A DNA stretch of 64,000 nt from Spirochaetia bacterium 38H-sp (GTDB lineage: Bacteria; Spirochaetota; Spirochaetia; Winmispirales; Winmispiraceae). Where the stretch lies: contig JBCHKQ010000001.1 in the NCBI GenBank assembly GCA_039023545.1, positions 620,001-684,000 on the forward strand, written 5' to 3'. This document shows, one piece after another, positions 26,083 to 36,257 of the stretch. Under the pieces are notes generated by a model, which made no database searches, was not told the DNA's origin, and saw nothing but the letters and a program-made list of their open reading frames with translations. Within the stretch, counting starts at the first letter, position 1. The number at the start of each line of letters is the position of its first letter. Both the position numbers and the translations under genes were made by a program.

Positions 26083-26990
26083 ATCTGGCTCCTATTGTCT
26101 TGTTTGTATACAACCGCCCTTGGCATACAAAGCAAACAGTAGAAGCATTACAAAAAAATGAGTTAGCAAGTGATAGTGAGCTTTTTATTTTTAGTGATAG
26201 CTGGAAAAATGATAATGATAAGTCTAAAGTTTTGGAAGTTAGAGAATATTTAAAAACAATCTATGGATTTAAAAAGGTTACCATCATTGAGCGAGATAAA
26301 AACTGGGGACTTGCAAATAATATAATTGATGGAGTTACTAAAATAGTCAATGAATATGGAAAAATAATTGTACTTGAAGATGATATAGTTGCTAGTCCGT
26401 ATTTTCTGAGATTTATGAATGCTGCTCTTGATAGTTATGAAAAAGAAAAAAAAATCTGGCATATTAGTGGATGGACATATCCAATTGATCCTGATGGTCT
26501 TGGTGATGTTTTTTTATGGAGAGTTATGAATTGTTGGGGCTGGGCAACATGGGCTGATAGATGGAATTTTTTTGAGAAAAAACCTCATGAACTTATAGCA
26601 AAATTTTCTAAAAGAGATATTTATAGATTTAATCTCGATGGAACTGAGGATTTTTGGGCTCAGGTTAAAGATAATCTTTGTGAAAAAATAGACACATGGG
26701 CTATTTTTTGGTATGCAACTATATTTATAAACAATGGCTTATGCCTTAATCCAACTGTTTCTCTTGTCTCCAATGTTGGTTTGGATGGTTCTGGTGTAAA
26801 TTGTTGTTCTACTGATGAATTTAATATGGAGTCTTTTCCACGAGAGAAACCTGTTTATATTGATTTAAATATGGAAAGGATAGAAGAAAATACAGAAGCA
26901 TTAAGAAGGATAAAAAGATTTATAAGAAAAAGAAATTCTTTTCTCTCTCGTATTTCTAAAAAAATAAATAAATATTTAAAACCTATTTAA
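26079..26990 (+). CDS. Glycosyltransferase with GT-A-like fold, 303 aa
   Basis: The protein opens APIVLFVYNRPWHTKQTVEAL, the form seen in capsule-cluster sugar transferases related to GT2. An acidic metal-binding motif LEDDIVASP follows near residue 102, and CWGWATWADRW near 153. The conserved Trp-rich region resembles GNT-I-like transferases. It overlaps the preceding gene by 4 nt, and GGTGG precedes its ATG. Donor and acceptor are unknown. Confidence 0.75.
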   Translation: MNLAPIVLFVYNRPWHTKQTVEALQKNELASDSELFIFSDSWKNDNDKSKVLEVREYLKTIYGFKKVTIIERDKNWGLANNIIDGVTKIVNEYGKIIVLEDDIVASPYFLRFMNAALDSYEKEKKIWHISGWTYPIDPDGLGDVFLWRVMNCWGWATWADRWNFFEKKPHELIAKFSKRDIYRFNLDGTEDFWAQVKDNLCEKIDTWAIFWYATIFINNGLCLNPTVSLVSNVGLDGSGVNCCSTDEFNMESFPREKPVYIDLNMERIEENTEALRRIKRFIRKRNSFLSRISKKINKYLKPI

Positions 26991-27010
26991 AAGAAAGCAA
27001 TGGAGATATT

Positions 27011-27844
27011 ATGATGGAGATTGATTTAGATAAATTAGATATTGATAATAATAATAAGGAAGAGATTGCTAAACTTCTGAAAAAGCAGAATCCTGCTATA
27101 TCGGATGATCTGGAGCAAATGTGGTATCTTATGGATCTTGTTTGGGATCAATATGGATGTAATAACAAAAAGTTAGATTGGGAAAAAGTTGCACAGTTTT
27201 ATTCTGACCCCGTATGGATTTTAAATGGACTTTTTATTGAGCATCATGAGCTTTCTATGCGACACAGAAATTATATCAGCGACTGGATTGTTGATAATGG
27301 TTTTAGAAAAGTCATTGATTATGGTGGAGGTTTTGGCACTCTTGCAAGATTGATAGCAGAAAAAGATAGGCATATAACTGTTGATGTTTTTGAGCCTCAT
27401 CCCTCTGAATATTCATTGAAAAGAATAAAAAGTTATACAAATATAAATTTTATAGATAAAATCATTGATGTTTATGATTGTTTGATAAGTACAGATGTTC
27501 TGGAGCATGTAAATGATCCTCTTGAAATTTTCTATATTATGATAAAAAATGTCAAAAGAGGTGGATACCTTATCATTGCTAATAACTTTTTCCCCGTGAT
27601 AAAATGCCATTTGCCTCATACTTTTCACTTTAGATATACTTTTAACATGTTTGCAAAACTAATGGGACTAGAGGTTGTAGGATTGTTGCAAGGCAGTCAT
27701 GCAACAATTTTTAAAAAAATTAATGATATAAAACCCAATTGGGCAACAATACGATTTTACGAAATGCTTTCAAAACTTATTTTCCCTTTGATAGAAATAT
27801 CAAAGCGTGTTTTAAAACCAATTAAAAGGCTGCTTAGAATATGA
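27011..27844 (+). CDS. Class I SAM-dependent methyltransferase, 277 aa
   Basis: The SAM-binding motif VIDYGGGFGTLA is near residue 101, the acidic loop VFEPHPSE near 128, and STDVLEHVNDP near 160, followed by GGYLIIANN. This is the layout of small-molecule methyltransferases of polysaccharide clusters. The first about 85 residues are an acidic extension of unknown role. Its stop overlaps the next ATG (ATGA). Confidence 0.78.
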   Translation: MMEIDLDKLDIDNNNKEEIAKLLKKQNPAISDDLEQMWYLMDLVWDQYGCNNKKLDWEKVAQFYSDPVWILNGLFIEHHELSMRHRNYISDWIVDNGFRKVIDYGGGFGTLARLIAEKDRHITVDVFEPHPSEYSLKRIKSYTNINFIDKIIDVYDCLISTDVLEHVNDPLEIFYIMIKNVKRGGYLIIANNFFPVIKCHLPHTFHFRYTFNMFAKLMGLEVVGLLQGSHATIFKKINDIKPNWATIRFYEMLSKLIFPLIEISKRVLKPIKRLLRI

Positions 27845-29097
27845 AACTTCTACATGTGAGTACGTGGGATATATCAGGTGGTGCAGCTAGGGCAGCTTAT
27901 AGATTACATAAGGCTCTCCTGTATGAGGGCATTGATAGCAAAATGCTTGTGCAAGATAAAAAAAGTGATGATTATACTGTGCTTGGCTTGGCAAATAATA
28001 AGATACAGAAAACTTTAAACATCTTGCGACCCATAGTTGATACTCTTCCTGTAAAATTTTTCTATAAAAATAGAACAAAAACACTTTTTTCCCCATCTTG
28101 GGTTGGTTCTGGTAAAATAATAGATAAAATTGATGAGATAAATCCGGATATTGTACATCTACATTGGATTTGTGGAGGAATGTTAAAGATAGAGGATTTA
28201 GCAAAAATAAAAAAACCCATAGTTTGGAGTTTGCATGATATGTGGGCATTTACAGGCGGATGCCACTATGATGAGGAATGTGAGGGATATAAAAAAAAAT
28301 GTGGATACTGCAAAGTTCTTTCTAGTAATATAAGTACAGATTTAAGTAGAAAGGGGTGGGATAGGAAAAGGAAAGTTTTTGAAAAGATGGATAATATAAC
28401 AATAGTCGGATTGAGCAGATGGCTTATGACTTGTTCTAAAAAAAGCAGCTTGTTACAAGATAAAAAACATATAAATCTGCCCAATCCTATAGATACTGCA
28501 CTATATAAACCTCTTGATAGGCTGATCGCAAGAAGAATATGGAATTTGCCAGAGGATAAGAAATTGGTTTTATTTGGAGCTATGAATGCCACTTCTGATC
28601 CAAGAAAGGGGTTTTATCAGTTAGGCACTGCTTTGGAAAAAATTGATAATAAAAATTTGGAATTAGTAGTATTTGGCAGTTCTAAACCCAAGAGTGCTTA
28701 TGACTATGGATTTTACACCCATTATGTTGGTCAGCTTTATGATGATATAAGTCTTGCTGCTTTATACAGTGCTGTTGATGTAATGATTGTGCCAAGTTTG
28801 CAGGAAGCTTTTGGTCTGACAGCAGTGGAAGCTATGGCTTGTGGTACTCCTGTTGTAGCTTTTAATGCTACTGGTCTACAGGATATTGTAGAACATGACT
28901 ATACCGGTTATCTTGCGCAACCCTATGACACTAATGACTTGGCAAAGGGTATTGACTGGATATTAAATCTTGATGAGGCTGGGTATAATTATATGTGTAA
29001 AAATGCCAGAGAAAAAGTTTTGCAAGAGTTTGACAGCCGCATTGTGGCAAAAAAATATATAGAACTTTATAAATCTATATTATCAGGGAGTATATGA
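27841..29097 (+). CDS. Glycosyltransferase family 4 (GT-B), 418 aa
   Basis: The N-terminal domain starts with STWDISGGAARAAYRLHKAL, typical of WcaC/CapH-like enzymes. HDMWAFTGGCHY near 137 is the conserved active-site segment of this subgroup. The C-terminal domain carries EAFGLTAVE (EX7E) near 321. It lies in a run of overlapping genes, with ATG overlaps at both ends, so expression is coupled. The sugar transferred is unknown. Confidence 0.85.
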   Translation: MKLLHVSTWDISGGAARAAYRLHKALLYEGIDSKMLVQDKKSDDYTVLGLANNKIQKTLNILRPIVDTLPVKFFYKNRTKTLFSPSWVGSGKIIDKIDEINPDIVHLHWICGGMLKIEDLAKIKKPIVWSLHDMWAFTGGCHYDEECEGYKKKCGYCKVLSSNISTDLSRKGWDRKRKVFEKMDNITIVGLSRWLMTCSKKSSLLQDKKHINLPNPIDTALYKPLDRLIARRIWNLPEDKKLVLFGAMNATSDPRKGFYQLGTALEKIDNKNLELVVFGSSKPKSAYDYGFYTHYVGQLYDDISLAALYSAVDVMIVPSLQEAFGLTAVEAMACGTPVVAFNATGLQDIVEHDYTGYLAQPYDTNDLAKGIDWILNLDEAGYNYMCKNAREKVLQEFDSRIVAKKYIELYKSILSGSI

Positions 29098-29888
29098 GTA
29101 AAAAAAATGATCTTCCATTGGTTTCTGTTATAACAGTTTCTTATAATGCCGCATCTACAATAGAAGATACTATAAGAAGCGTGATTAGTCAGACTTATCC
29201 CAATATAGAGTATATAATAATAGATGGTGCTTCCACTGATGGTACTGTTGATATCATAAAAAAATATGAGAAACATATTTCTTATTGGGTAAGCGAGCCG
29301 GATAATGGCATCTATGATGCAATGAATAAGGGATTAAAGGTTGCGAGGGGAGAATATATAGGGATACTCAATGCCGATGATGTTTATATACCTATGGCCA
29401 TTGAGATAAGCATTGATAAGATTAAGGAGTCTTCGGTTGACTATAGCATTGCTAATGTAGAGCTTGTAGATAAGAACCTCATTTTAAGACCCATTATTCC
29501 CCTCAAAAATAAAATATATCAAGAGATGCCATATCCTCATGTAACTGCTATTATTGCAAGGTATGTTTATGATGATGTAGGTTATTTTGATACTTCTTTT
29601 AACATAGCAGGAGATCATGATATGGCTTTAAGAATACTCAAAAAAAATTATAGATATGTTTATATTGATCAAGTAATAGGATTCCTTAAGAGTGGCGGTA
29701 TAAGTGATAGTTTTAATTCTAGTAGAGAAAGTTTAAGAGTGGCTATAAAAAATGGCAAACATTGGTTAACTGCATATATTACTTTTATTTATCATAAAAT
29801 AAACTTTGTGCTTAGGAATAATCTTCCCCATCCTATAGTGAGGATAATAAGACTTATAAAGAGAAGTAGATGTGAATCTAAGGAATAA
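29094..29888 (+). CDS. Glycosyltransferase family 2 (GT-A), 264 aa
   Basis: VSVITVSYNAASTIEDTI opens a GT-A fold. DGASTDGT binds the nucleotide and NADDVY supplies the metal-binding DxD-like motif; GDHDMALRI near 181 is the acceptor-side motif of WcaA-like enzymes. GGGAG precedes the start, which overlaps the upstream stop. Confidence 0.85.
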   Translation: MSKKNDLPLVSVITVSYNAASTIEDTIRSVISQTYPNIEYIIIDGASTDGTVDIIKKYEKHISYWVSEPDNGIYDAMNKGLKVARGEYIGILNADDVYIPMAIEISIDKIKESSVDYSIANVELVDKNLILRPIIPLKNKIYQEMPYPHVTAIIARYVYDDVGYFDTSFNIAGDHDMALRILKKNYRYVYIDQVIGFLKSGGISDSFNSSRESLRVAIKNGKHWLTAYITFIYHKINFVLRNNLPHPIVRIIRLIKRSRCESKE

Positions 29889-29898
29889 CGAGGTATTT

Positions 29899-30828
29899 AT
29901 GATTAGAATTTCTGTGGTAATCCCATTATATAATAAAGAGAAAGAAATTTCGGATACATTAAAGTCAGTTATTAATCAGTCCTATCCTGCTGATGAGATA
30001 ATAGTAGTTGATGATGGGTCTACTGATAATAGTGCTGATATTGTTAAAGGATTTTCTGATAATAGAATAAAGCTTATACAGCAAAAAAATTCCGGGGAAT
30101 CACAAGCAAGGAATACCGGAATAGCTGCTGCTTCCAATGAGTATATTGCTCTAATAGATGCTGATGATTTATGGGAAGAAGATTTTTTATTAGAAATAAA
30201 GGCTCTTATAGAGAGATTTCCCAATGCTGTCTTTTATTCTACTGGTACTTATCGTATAGATGAGTATGGGCGCAAAATAAAAAATAAAACCCCCTTATCT
30301 TCTGATTTTTTTGGGATAGTTAATAATTTTTATAAAGCCTTTTCTTTTTCTAATTATGGATTGGTTTTTTCTTCTTCTGTGTGTATTAGAAAGAGTATTT
30401 TCCTAAGGGGATATCGTTTCCCCGTAGGTGAAAAGCGAGGAGCAGATCTCTATTATTGGCTTGTTTTATCTACCCTTGGGGATTTGGCTTTTTCTGGTCG
30501 AAATCTATCTATTTACAAGATGAATGCCACTAATAGGAGCATATCTCCCTCTACTGAGGGAATAATTGCTTATAACATAAAATGGTTTTATACAACACCA
30601 TCTTTGAAGGAGTTGCAAAACTATAAGGGAATTAAAAAATTTATTAGGAAAAATTCTCTTATCAATGCATATTATCTTGCTTTAAATAAAGATATTGCGA
30701 GTCTTAAGAAGACTATTTATTTCATAAAACAGTATGATTTTTTATTGTTCCTAATGTTACTGCCTGCTTTTTTTATGCCTAGATTTTTTTTAAGAATAAT
30801 AAAACATATTAGACGGAAATTTAGATAA
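29899..30828 (+). CDS. Glycosyltransferase family 2 (GT-A), 309 aa
   Basis: ISVVIPLYNKEKEISDTL, DDGSTDNS and DADDLW define a GT2 catalytic domain (about 1-210). The C-terminal about 60 residues are hydrophobic and basic and may anchor it to the membrane. I chose the ATG at 29899, with AGGT just upstream; an in-frame ATG at 29872 overlaps the previous gene and would add nine residues. Confidence 0.83.
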   Translation: MIRISVVIPLYNKEKEISDTLKSVINQSYPADEIIVVDDGSTDNSADIVKGFSDNRIKLIQQKNSGESQARNTGIAAASNEYIALIDADDLWEEDFLLEIKALIERFPNAVFYSTGTYRIDEYGRKIKNKTPLSSDFFGIVNNFYKAFSFSNYGLVFSSSVCIRKSIFLRGYRFPVGEKRGADLYYWLVLSTLGDLAFSGRNLSIYKMNATNRSISPSTEGIIAYNIKWFYTTPSLKELQNYKGIKKFIRKNSLINAYYLALNKDIASLKKTIYFIKQYDFLLFLMLLPAFFMPRFFLRIIKHIRRKFR

Positions 30829-30906
30829 TATAATAATTTTGGGGTATTGTTTTTCTATGTTATTGTGCTGTATCATTGTTTTGCATATTAGAAATGGAGA
30901 ATTCTA

Positions 30907-31653
30907 ATGTCTGATAAATTGGTTAGTATTGTTATGCCTGTATATAATTCTTCTCGCTTTATTGAAGACACTCTGAATTCTGTTCTTGCTCAAACGTATA
31001 GCAACTGGGAACTGATTGCTGTAGATGATTGTTCTACTGATGATAGCTATGAGATATTAAAAAAATATGCAGATAAAGATAAACGTATTACAGTTTTGAG
31101 ATTGGAAAAAAATTCCGGAGCAGCTGTAGCCAGAAACAGGGCTATTGATGTCGCAAGGGGTGATTATATAGCTTTTATTGACAGCGATGACCTATGGGTA
31201 CCAGAAAAACTATCTGTGCAGGTTAACTTTATGCAGAAAAATAATGTTTACTTCTCTTTTTCCAGCTATAAGAAGATAAGAGATTCTGGCGAGCTGATAA
31301 AAATAGTAAGAGCTCCTTTTAAAGTAAATTATACTAAGAATCTATGGTTTAATAGAATAACTACACCTTCTGTCATGTATAATGCAGTTTTTTTTGGAAA
31401 GCAATACATGCCAGATATAAGAGCAAGGCAGGATTATGGTATGTGGCTTAAATTGTTAAAGAAGGCTGATGCTTTTGGAATAGAAACTCCGTTGGTAATG
31501 GTCATAAAAAGACATAATTCTTTATCTAGCAACAAACTCAAGATGATAAAATATAACTGGAAACTGTATAGAGAAATAGAGAATCTTCCCCTTCCGGTTT
31601 CTCTATGGGCACTTATTGGCGATATTTTATCCAGATTGTTGTTTATTAAGTAA
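30907..31653 (+). CDS. Glycosyltransferase family 2 (GT-A), 248 aa
   Basis: VSIVMPVYNSSRFIEDTL, DDCSTDDS and DSDDLW are the GT2 nucleotide and metal motifs. The conserved RQDYGMWLKLLK near residue 175 is characteristic of WfgS/WcaA-like O-antigen transferases. GGAGA precedes the ATG. A 78-bp AT-rich gap separates it from the preceding transferase. Confidence 0.84.
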   Translation: MSDKLVSIVMPVYNSSRFIEDTLNSVLAQTYSNWELIAVDDCSTDDSYEILKKYADKDKRITVLRLEKNSGAAVARNRAIDVARGDYIAFIDSDDLWVPEKLSVQVNFMQKNNVYFSFSSYKKIRDSGELIKIVRAPFKVNYTKNLWFNRITTPSVMYNAVFFGKQYMPDIRARQDYGMWLKLLKKADAFGIETPLVMVIKRHNSLSSNKLKMIKYNWKLYREIENLPLPVSLWALIGDILSRLLFIK

Positions 31654-31671
31654 TATTTACAGGAGAACATC

Positions 31672-32730
31672 TTGGCGTTGTTGATCAGAATATTATGGGT
31701 TTTGCAGCATTTTTTTTCTGTTGTTACCTTATCAAAAAAATATTGGCGCCATTTTATTATTTTTTCAATACTAATATTTGTATTTATATATATAATAAAA
31801 CCTGATACAGCAGACATTCCTGTATATGTACAAGTAGTAAATAATCCGCATGCTTTTCTAGAACCAGCATATAATTTGTTAGCAAGTATTGCCTTTTTTT
31901 TAACTCAAAATAATAGGTTTGCTGTATTTATCATTCAGGTTGTCTTATCTTTGCTATTTGTAAGTGTTCTGAGATATTATAAATTATCTTCTATTGAGTA
32001 TATTGTTGGATTGATTTTTATTATTAGTGGGCTTGCGTTTTCTCTTGGGGTTAATAATGGCTTGAGACAGGCTTTTTCTTCTGTATTCATTTTATTTTCT
32101 CTATTGGCTCTTATTTGTAAGAAAAGATTTTCTATGTTGTTATATGCTATTTTGTCTATTTTTTTTCATAAAAGTGGATTTTTGTTTTTGTTTCTCACAT
32201 TCTCTGTAGCTTTGCTTATAAAAAGGATGTATTTTGGTGATATCTATAGGCAAAAGATGACCTTGTCCTCTTCTTTGTTGTATTCCGTAATGGTTTTATC
32301 AGGTATTATAGGTGTTATTCTTATGATGCTAATAATCCCCAAAATACCTTTTCTTGGAGGGTATTTCCAAAAATCATATATTGGTTTGGGTTCTCGTGTG
32401 GCTGGTTATATTAAGATAATACCTATTTTTTTTATTTTTATTGTTTCTGAAATTTTTTGGGGCAAATATTGTAAGATTATAACAAATTTTTCTTTTCTCA
32501 GAATGATTAGAGGATTCTATATTGTGTTTCTACTTGCTTTATCTGCTTTTTCTTATATATCCGGTTTTTTTGATGAAGCAATTGCTAGGATTTTGTACTT
32601 TTATTATGTGATAGAGATGGGATTAGTATTAGCGGCAATAGAAGAGAAAAAACTTTTGGGTTCTGTGTCTATATCCATAGGGTATGCTTTTGCCATAAAT
32701 GCTATGAATATCTTGGGAGGGCCTCTATAA
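31672..32730 (+). CDS. EpsG/Wzy-like polysaccharide polymerase, 352 aa
   Basis: This protein has about nine to ten hydrophobic helices. LGVNNGLRQAFS near residue 124 fits the EpsG family motif (N-G-x-R-Q), and IFFHKSGFLF near 164 is its conserved His-containing motif. It would join flipped repeat units in the periplasm. It starts with TTG behind AGGAGA (31661-31666); no better ATG exists. It is the only polymerase candidate in the cluster. Confidence 0.75.
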   Translation: MALLIRILWVLQHFFSVVTLSKKYWRHFIIFSILIFVFIYIIKPDTADIPVYVQVVNNPHAFLEPAYNLLASIAFFLTQNNRFAVFIIQVVLSLLFVSVLRYYKLSSIEYIVGLIFIISGLAFSLGVNNGLRQAFSSVFILFSLLALICKKRFSMLLYAILSIFFHKSGFLFLFLTFSVALLIKRMYFGDIYRQKMTLSSSLLYSVMVLSGIIGVILMMLIIPKIPFLGGYFQKSYIGLGSRVAGYIKIIPIFFIFIVSEIFWGKYCKIITNFSFLRMIRGFYIVFLLALSAFSYISGFFDEAIARILYFYYVIEMGLVLAAIEEKKLLGSVSISIGYAFAINAMNILGGPL

Positions 32731-33851
32731 TGTCTTATGGTATGCACCACATGAATATTATGATTATCAACTCCTGTCTTAGCCATGGTGGTGTGGAAAA
32801 ACAAATTTTCTATTTGTTAGAGCATTTGTATAAAAAAGGTCTTCTCTGTAATCTGGTAACTTATCAAAGTGAAAATCCTTCTTATAATATACTTCTACCT
32901 GATGGAGTATCTCATAGAAAGATTTCTTTTACTTTTTATAATCGGAAAGGGTTTTTTAAGATTCTGTTTTTCCCCATATGGGTTCTCAGACTTATTTCTT
33001 TTTGTTTAAAGAACAAGGTAAAACTAATACATTCTTGGGGCCCTTTTGATAATATTGCTGGTAGTTTTGTTTCTCTTATTTTAGGTATCCCTCATATTGC
33101 TTCTGTGAGAAGCATAAACAAATGGGCTTTCAAAGGGCTTTCTATATGGGGTAAGGTTGCAAAAAAGATAGTTTCTAACTCTTTGTCTGCTAAGAATATT
33201 CTTGTTGATAAGAATGTACAGCCGGAAAAGATAGAAGTTATCAATAATGGAGTTGATTTAAATAATTTTAAATATAATAAAAAAAATATTAATTCTGATT
33301 TTATTTTTTTGTGTATTGGAAGAATAAGTCCTGTAAAAAATCAATTAACTCTCCTGGAAGCTTTTTATGAGCTTGTTTCCCTTAAAAATTATAAAAACAT
33401 GTTTATGGTTTTATGTGGTAAAATAGAGAATGAAGATTATTATAATAAAATACTCAATTTTATAGAAAAAAAGAAGTTAAGTTCTTATGTAGAAGTGTTG
33501 CCTTATGTTAAGGATGTTGTTTCTCTTTATAATAGAGCATCATGTGTTGTATTGCCTTCTTTTGCGGAAGGGACACCCAATGTTATTCTGGAATCAATGG
33601 CCTTAGGAGTGCCGTGGATTGCCAGTCCTGTATCCGACATTCCGATGCTAAGTGGTGATGAAAAAAGAGGATTACTCTTTTCCTCTCTTGATAAGAAAGG
33701 AGTTATGGAAGGATTGATAAGAATTTCTTCTCACTATAATGAAAAAATGCTTCTTGATGCAAGAAAATATATTGAAGAAAATTTTTCTATGGATAAAATG
33801 GTAGAACGTTTTATTTCTCTTTATGATGAGGTTGTTTTTGAATCCCAATAG
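32730..33851 (+). CDS. Glycosyltransferase family 4 (GT-B), 373 aa
   Basis: SCLSHGGVEKQIFYLL is the acceptor-domain glycine loop, CIGRISPVKNQ opens the donor domain near 188, and EGTPNVILE is the EX7E motif near 276. The start overlaps the stop of the polymerase by one base (TAATG), with GAGGG upstream. Substrates are unknown. Confidence 0.86.
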   Translation: MSYGMHHMNIMIINSCLSHGGVEKQIFYLLEHLYKKGLLCNLVTYQSENPSYNILLPDGVSHRKISFTFYNRKGFFKILFFPIWVLRLISFCLKNKVKLIHSWGPFDNIAGSFVSLILGIPHIASVRSINKWAFKGLSIWGKVAKKIVSNSLSAKNILVDKNVQPEKIEVINNGVDLNNFKYNKKNINSDFIFLCIGRISPVKNQLTLLEAFYELVSLKNYKNMFMVLCGKIENEDYYNKILNFIEKKKLSSYVEVLPYVKDVVSLYNRASCVVLPSFAEGTPNVILESMALGVPWIASPVSDIPMLSGDEKRGLLFSSLDKKGVMEGLIRISSHYNEKMLLDARKYIEENFSMDKMVERFISLYDEVVFESQ

Positions 33852-35004
33852 AAGATTAAAGATATTGATGATATCATATGAGTTTCCGCCTGTTGTTTCT
33901 GGCGGTATAGGCAAGTTGACTTATGATAAGTATCAAGCTTATAAAGAGTCAGGACATGATATTGTTCTGATAGCTCCTGTATCTCATAACAGAAAAAAAG
34001 GTCAGTTATATATTCCCGCTAAAGGTAATATATTAAAATTTTTCTTGACATTTTTTTATTCTTTTTTTTCTGTGATGATAAGAAAGCCAGATATTATTTA
34101 TGCCTTATCAGGTACCTATGTGGGATTTGTATCTTTTATAATTTCCAAAATATTTTCTATCCCCTATGTGGTTCTTGCTCATGGTAATGAATTTATAAGA
34201 TTTTATAATAAATCTGATATAAGAAAGGTGTTAAATATTATATATAATAATTCTCTGATTGTTCTGGCAGTGAGCAGCTTTACAAAAAAGCTCTTAATTG
34301 ATTTTGGTGTTGATAAAAATAAAATAGAGGTTGTTAATAACTATATTGATAGTGATAATTGGATTGTTCCTGCTGCAAATCAGATTGTTGAGGTTAGAGA
34401 AAAATATGATCTGAAACCTCAGGATTTTGTATTGATTACTGTTTCTAGGCTTGATAAGCGGAAAGGGCATGATAAAATTATAAAGGCGTTAGCATTAATG
34501 ATATTGAATTTCCCTGAGTTCCGTGGAAGGATAAAGTATATTATTGTAGGGAATGGCAAAGAATACGACAGACTTAAAAACATGGTATGTGAATGTAATC
34601 TTAATGATAGTGTGTTGTTTTTTGGCTATGTGCCTTATCGTGACTTATCTCTGTTATATGCGATTTCCGATTTATTTGTTATGCCAAGTAGTTTCCTACG
34701 TAATGATGGGAGTGTAGAGGGGTTCGGTCTTTCTTATATAGAAGCTGCGATTTACGGTCTTCCTTCTGTCGCAGGAATAGAGAGTGGGGCCATCGATATA
34801 ATAGATGATGATAAAACAGGTTTTCTTGTCAATCCTGATGATATATATAAAATACAAGAGGTGTTGTTGTATTGTGTTAAAAATAAAGAGAGAGTAAAAG
34901 ACATGGGTGTTGCTGCAAGAAATAGTGTTTTATCCAGGTTTTCTAAGGATAAGTTATATCCTAGAGAATTATCTCTTATCTTAAGATGGCTTGATAATAT
35001 GTAA
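33823..35004 (+). CDS. Glycosyltransferase family 4 (GT-B), up to 393 aa
   Basis: SYEFPPVVSGGIGKLTYD is typical of the GT4 acceptor domain, VSRLDKRKGHD begins the donor domain near 207, and EGFGLSYIE is the EX7E motif. The start is uncertain: the ATG at 33823 overlaps the previous gene by 29 nt, and ATG 33868 (MISYEFPP) would remove the overlap but cut the first strand short. The end overlaps the next gene by one base. Confidence 0.85.
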   Translation: MMRLFLNPNRRLKILMISYEFPPVVSGGIGKLTYDKYQAYKESGHDIVLIAPVSHNRKKGQLYIPAKGNILKFFLTFFYSFFSVMIRKPDIIYALSGTYVGFVSFIISKIFSIPYVVLAHGNEFIRFYNKSDIRKVLNIIYNNSLIVLAVSSFTKKLLIDFGVDKNKIEVVNNYIDSDNWIVPAANQIVEVREKYDLKPQDFVLITVSRLDKRKGHDKIIKALALMILNFPEFRGRIKYIIVGNGKEYDRLKNMVCECNLNDSVLFFGYVPYRDLSLLYAISDLFVMPSSFLRNDGSVEGFGLSYIEAAIYGLPSVAGIESGAIDIIDDDKTGFLVNPDDIYKIQEVLLYCVKNKERVKDMGVAARNSVLSRFSKDKLYPRELSLILRWLDNM

Positions 35005-36236
35005 TGCGAGATTTTATGAAAATTAATTTTTTGTATGATTTTTTTTCTGCACAGCCATATGGGAATGTCTTGTATCATGGCGGTGGTGCCTATGGTGTTG
35101 CCGTAGCAAAGATTTTGTTGAAAAGGAAGAATTTATATACCAAAGTAAAATATTTTTTTGCTGTAAATAAAAGATATATTATATCTGATAATGAGCTTCT
35201 TGAGCTTTTCAAAGATGCTAATGTTGAGATTATTCCTATATTAGATCAGAAAGAAATAGTTAATATAATTATAGAGAAACAAATAGATATTTTTTTCTCT
35301 CCTGTTCCCTATTATTTAGCAGATATAATTACGGATGCTAACGTATTATCGTCTGTAAAGATAAAAGGTACTCTGCATGGCTTAAGGAATCTGGAAATAT
35401 ACAGGGATTCTAAAGAAATCTATTATAGAAAAGGTTTAATAAATCAAGCAAAAGCAGTATATAAATATGTAAATCCTAAGAAAGTTATTAATCGAGAAAG
35501 AAAAAAAATAGAAAAGTTGCTTAGAATACTGGATTATTCTTTTTTGACACAGACAGTACATACAAAATATAGTGTTATTTCTCATTTCCCTTATATAGAT
35601 AGAAATCGCATTTTTGTTGATACTGTATTCCCTGATTATCTTTTTAGAGATTATTCTATCAATATAGAGGCATCTTATTATAATGAGTTCCCCAGCCTTA
35701 AGAGGAACAGGTATTTCCTTCTGGTAGGAGGGGGGAGGAGAGAAAAAAATCTTGTTAGAGCTTGTGAAGCTATGACAACTGCTGATTATATTTTGCCGGA
35801 TGATGTTTCTCTTGTTGCTACGGGTGTTCCGGATTACTTAAAAAACAGGTTATTAAGGAATAAATCAGTGCAGAAACGATGTTTCCTTCTGGGATATGTT
35901 GACAGTAATAGCTTAGATGAGCTTTATAAAAATTGTTATGCACTTTTATACCCTTCTCTTAGCGAGGGGTTGGGATATCCTCCTTTGGAAGCTTTTAAAT
36001 ATAAGAAACCTGTCCTTGCTTCTGCTGTAACAGCTATCCCAGTATTCTACGGGGAATCTGTAATATATTTTAACCCCTATGATATATACGAGATGGCAAA
36101 CAGGTTGTGTTATATAATGGACAAAAAAGATTATAATGAATATTCCAGAAGAGGGTATGTCTTTTACAATAAAATATTGAAATATGTTGAGCATCATAAT
36201 TATGATGACTTATTTAAATATCTAGAGTTGTCGTAG
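35004..36236 (+). CDS. GT-B glycosyltransferase of GT4 type, 410 aa
   Basis: The C-terminal half is a recognisable GT4 donor domain, with LVGGGRREKN near residue 240 and EGLGYPPLEAF (EX7E) near 317. The N-terminal half is unusual but begins NFLYDFFSAQPYGNVLYHGGG, a possible acceptor loop. A second in-frame ATG at 35016 (MKINFLYD) is equally possible as a start. The acceptor cannot be inferred. Confidence 0.78.
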   Translation: MRDFMKINFLYDFFSAQPYGNVLYHGGGAYGVAVAKILLKRKNLYTKVKYFFAVNKRYIISDNELLELFKDANVEIIPILDQKEIVNIIIEKQIDIFFSPVPYYLADIITDANVLSSVKIKGTLHGLRNLEIYRDSKEIYYRKGLINQAKAVYKYVNPKKVINRERKKIEKLLRILDYSFLTQTVHTKYSVISHFPYIDRNRIFVDTVFPDYLFRDYSINIEASYYNEFPSLKRNRYFLLVGGGRREKNLVRACEAMTTADYILPDDVSLVATGVPDYLKNRLLRNKSVQKRCFLLGYVDSNSLDELYKNCYALLYPSLSEGLGYPPLEAFKYKKPVLASAVTAIPVFYGESVIYFNPYDIYEMANRLCYIMDKKDYNEYSRRGYVFYNKILKYVEHHNYDDLFKYLELS

Positions 36237-36257
36237 CAATAGGAGAATATATATATA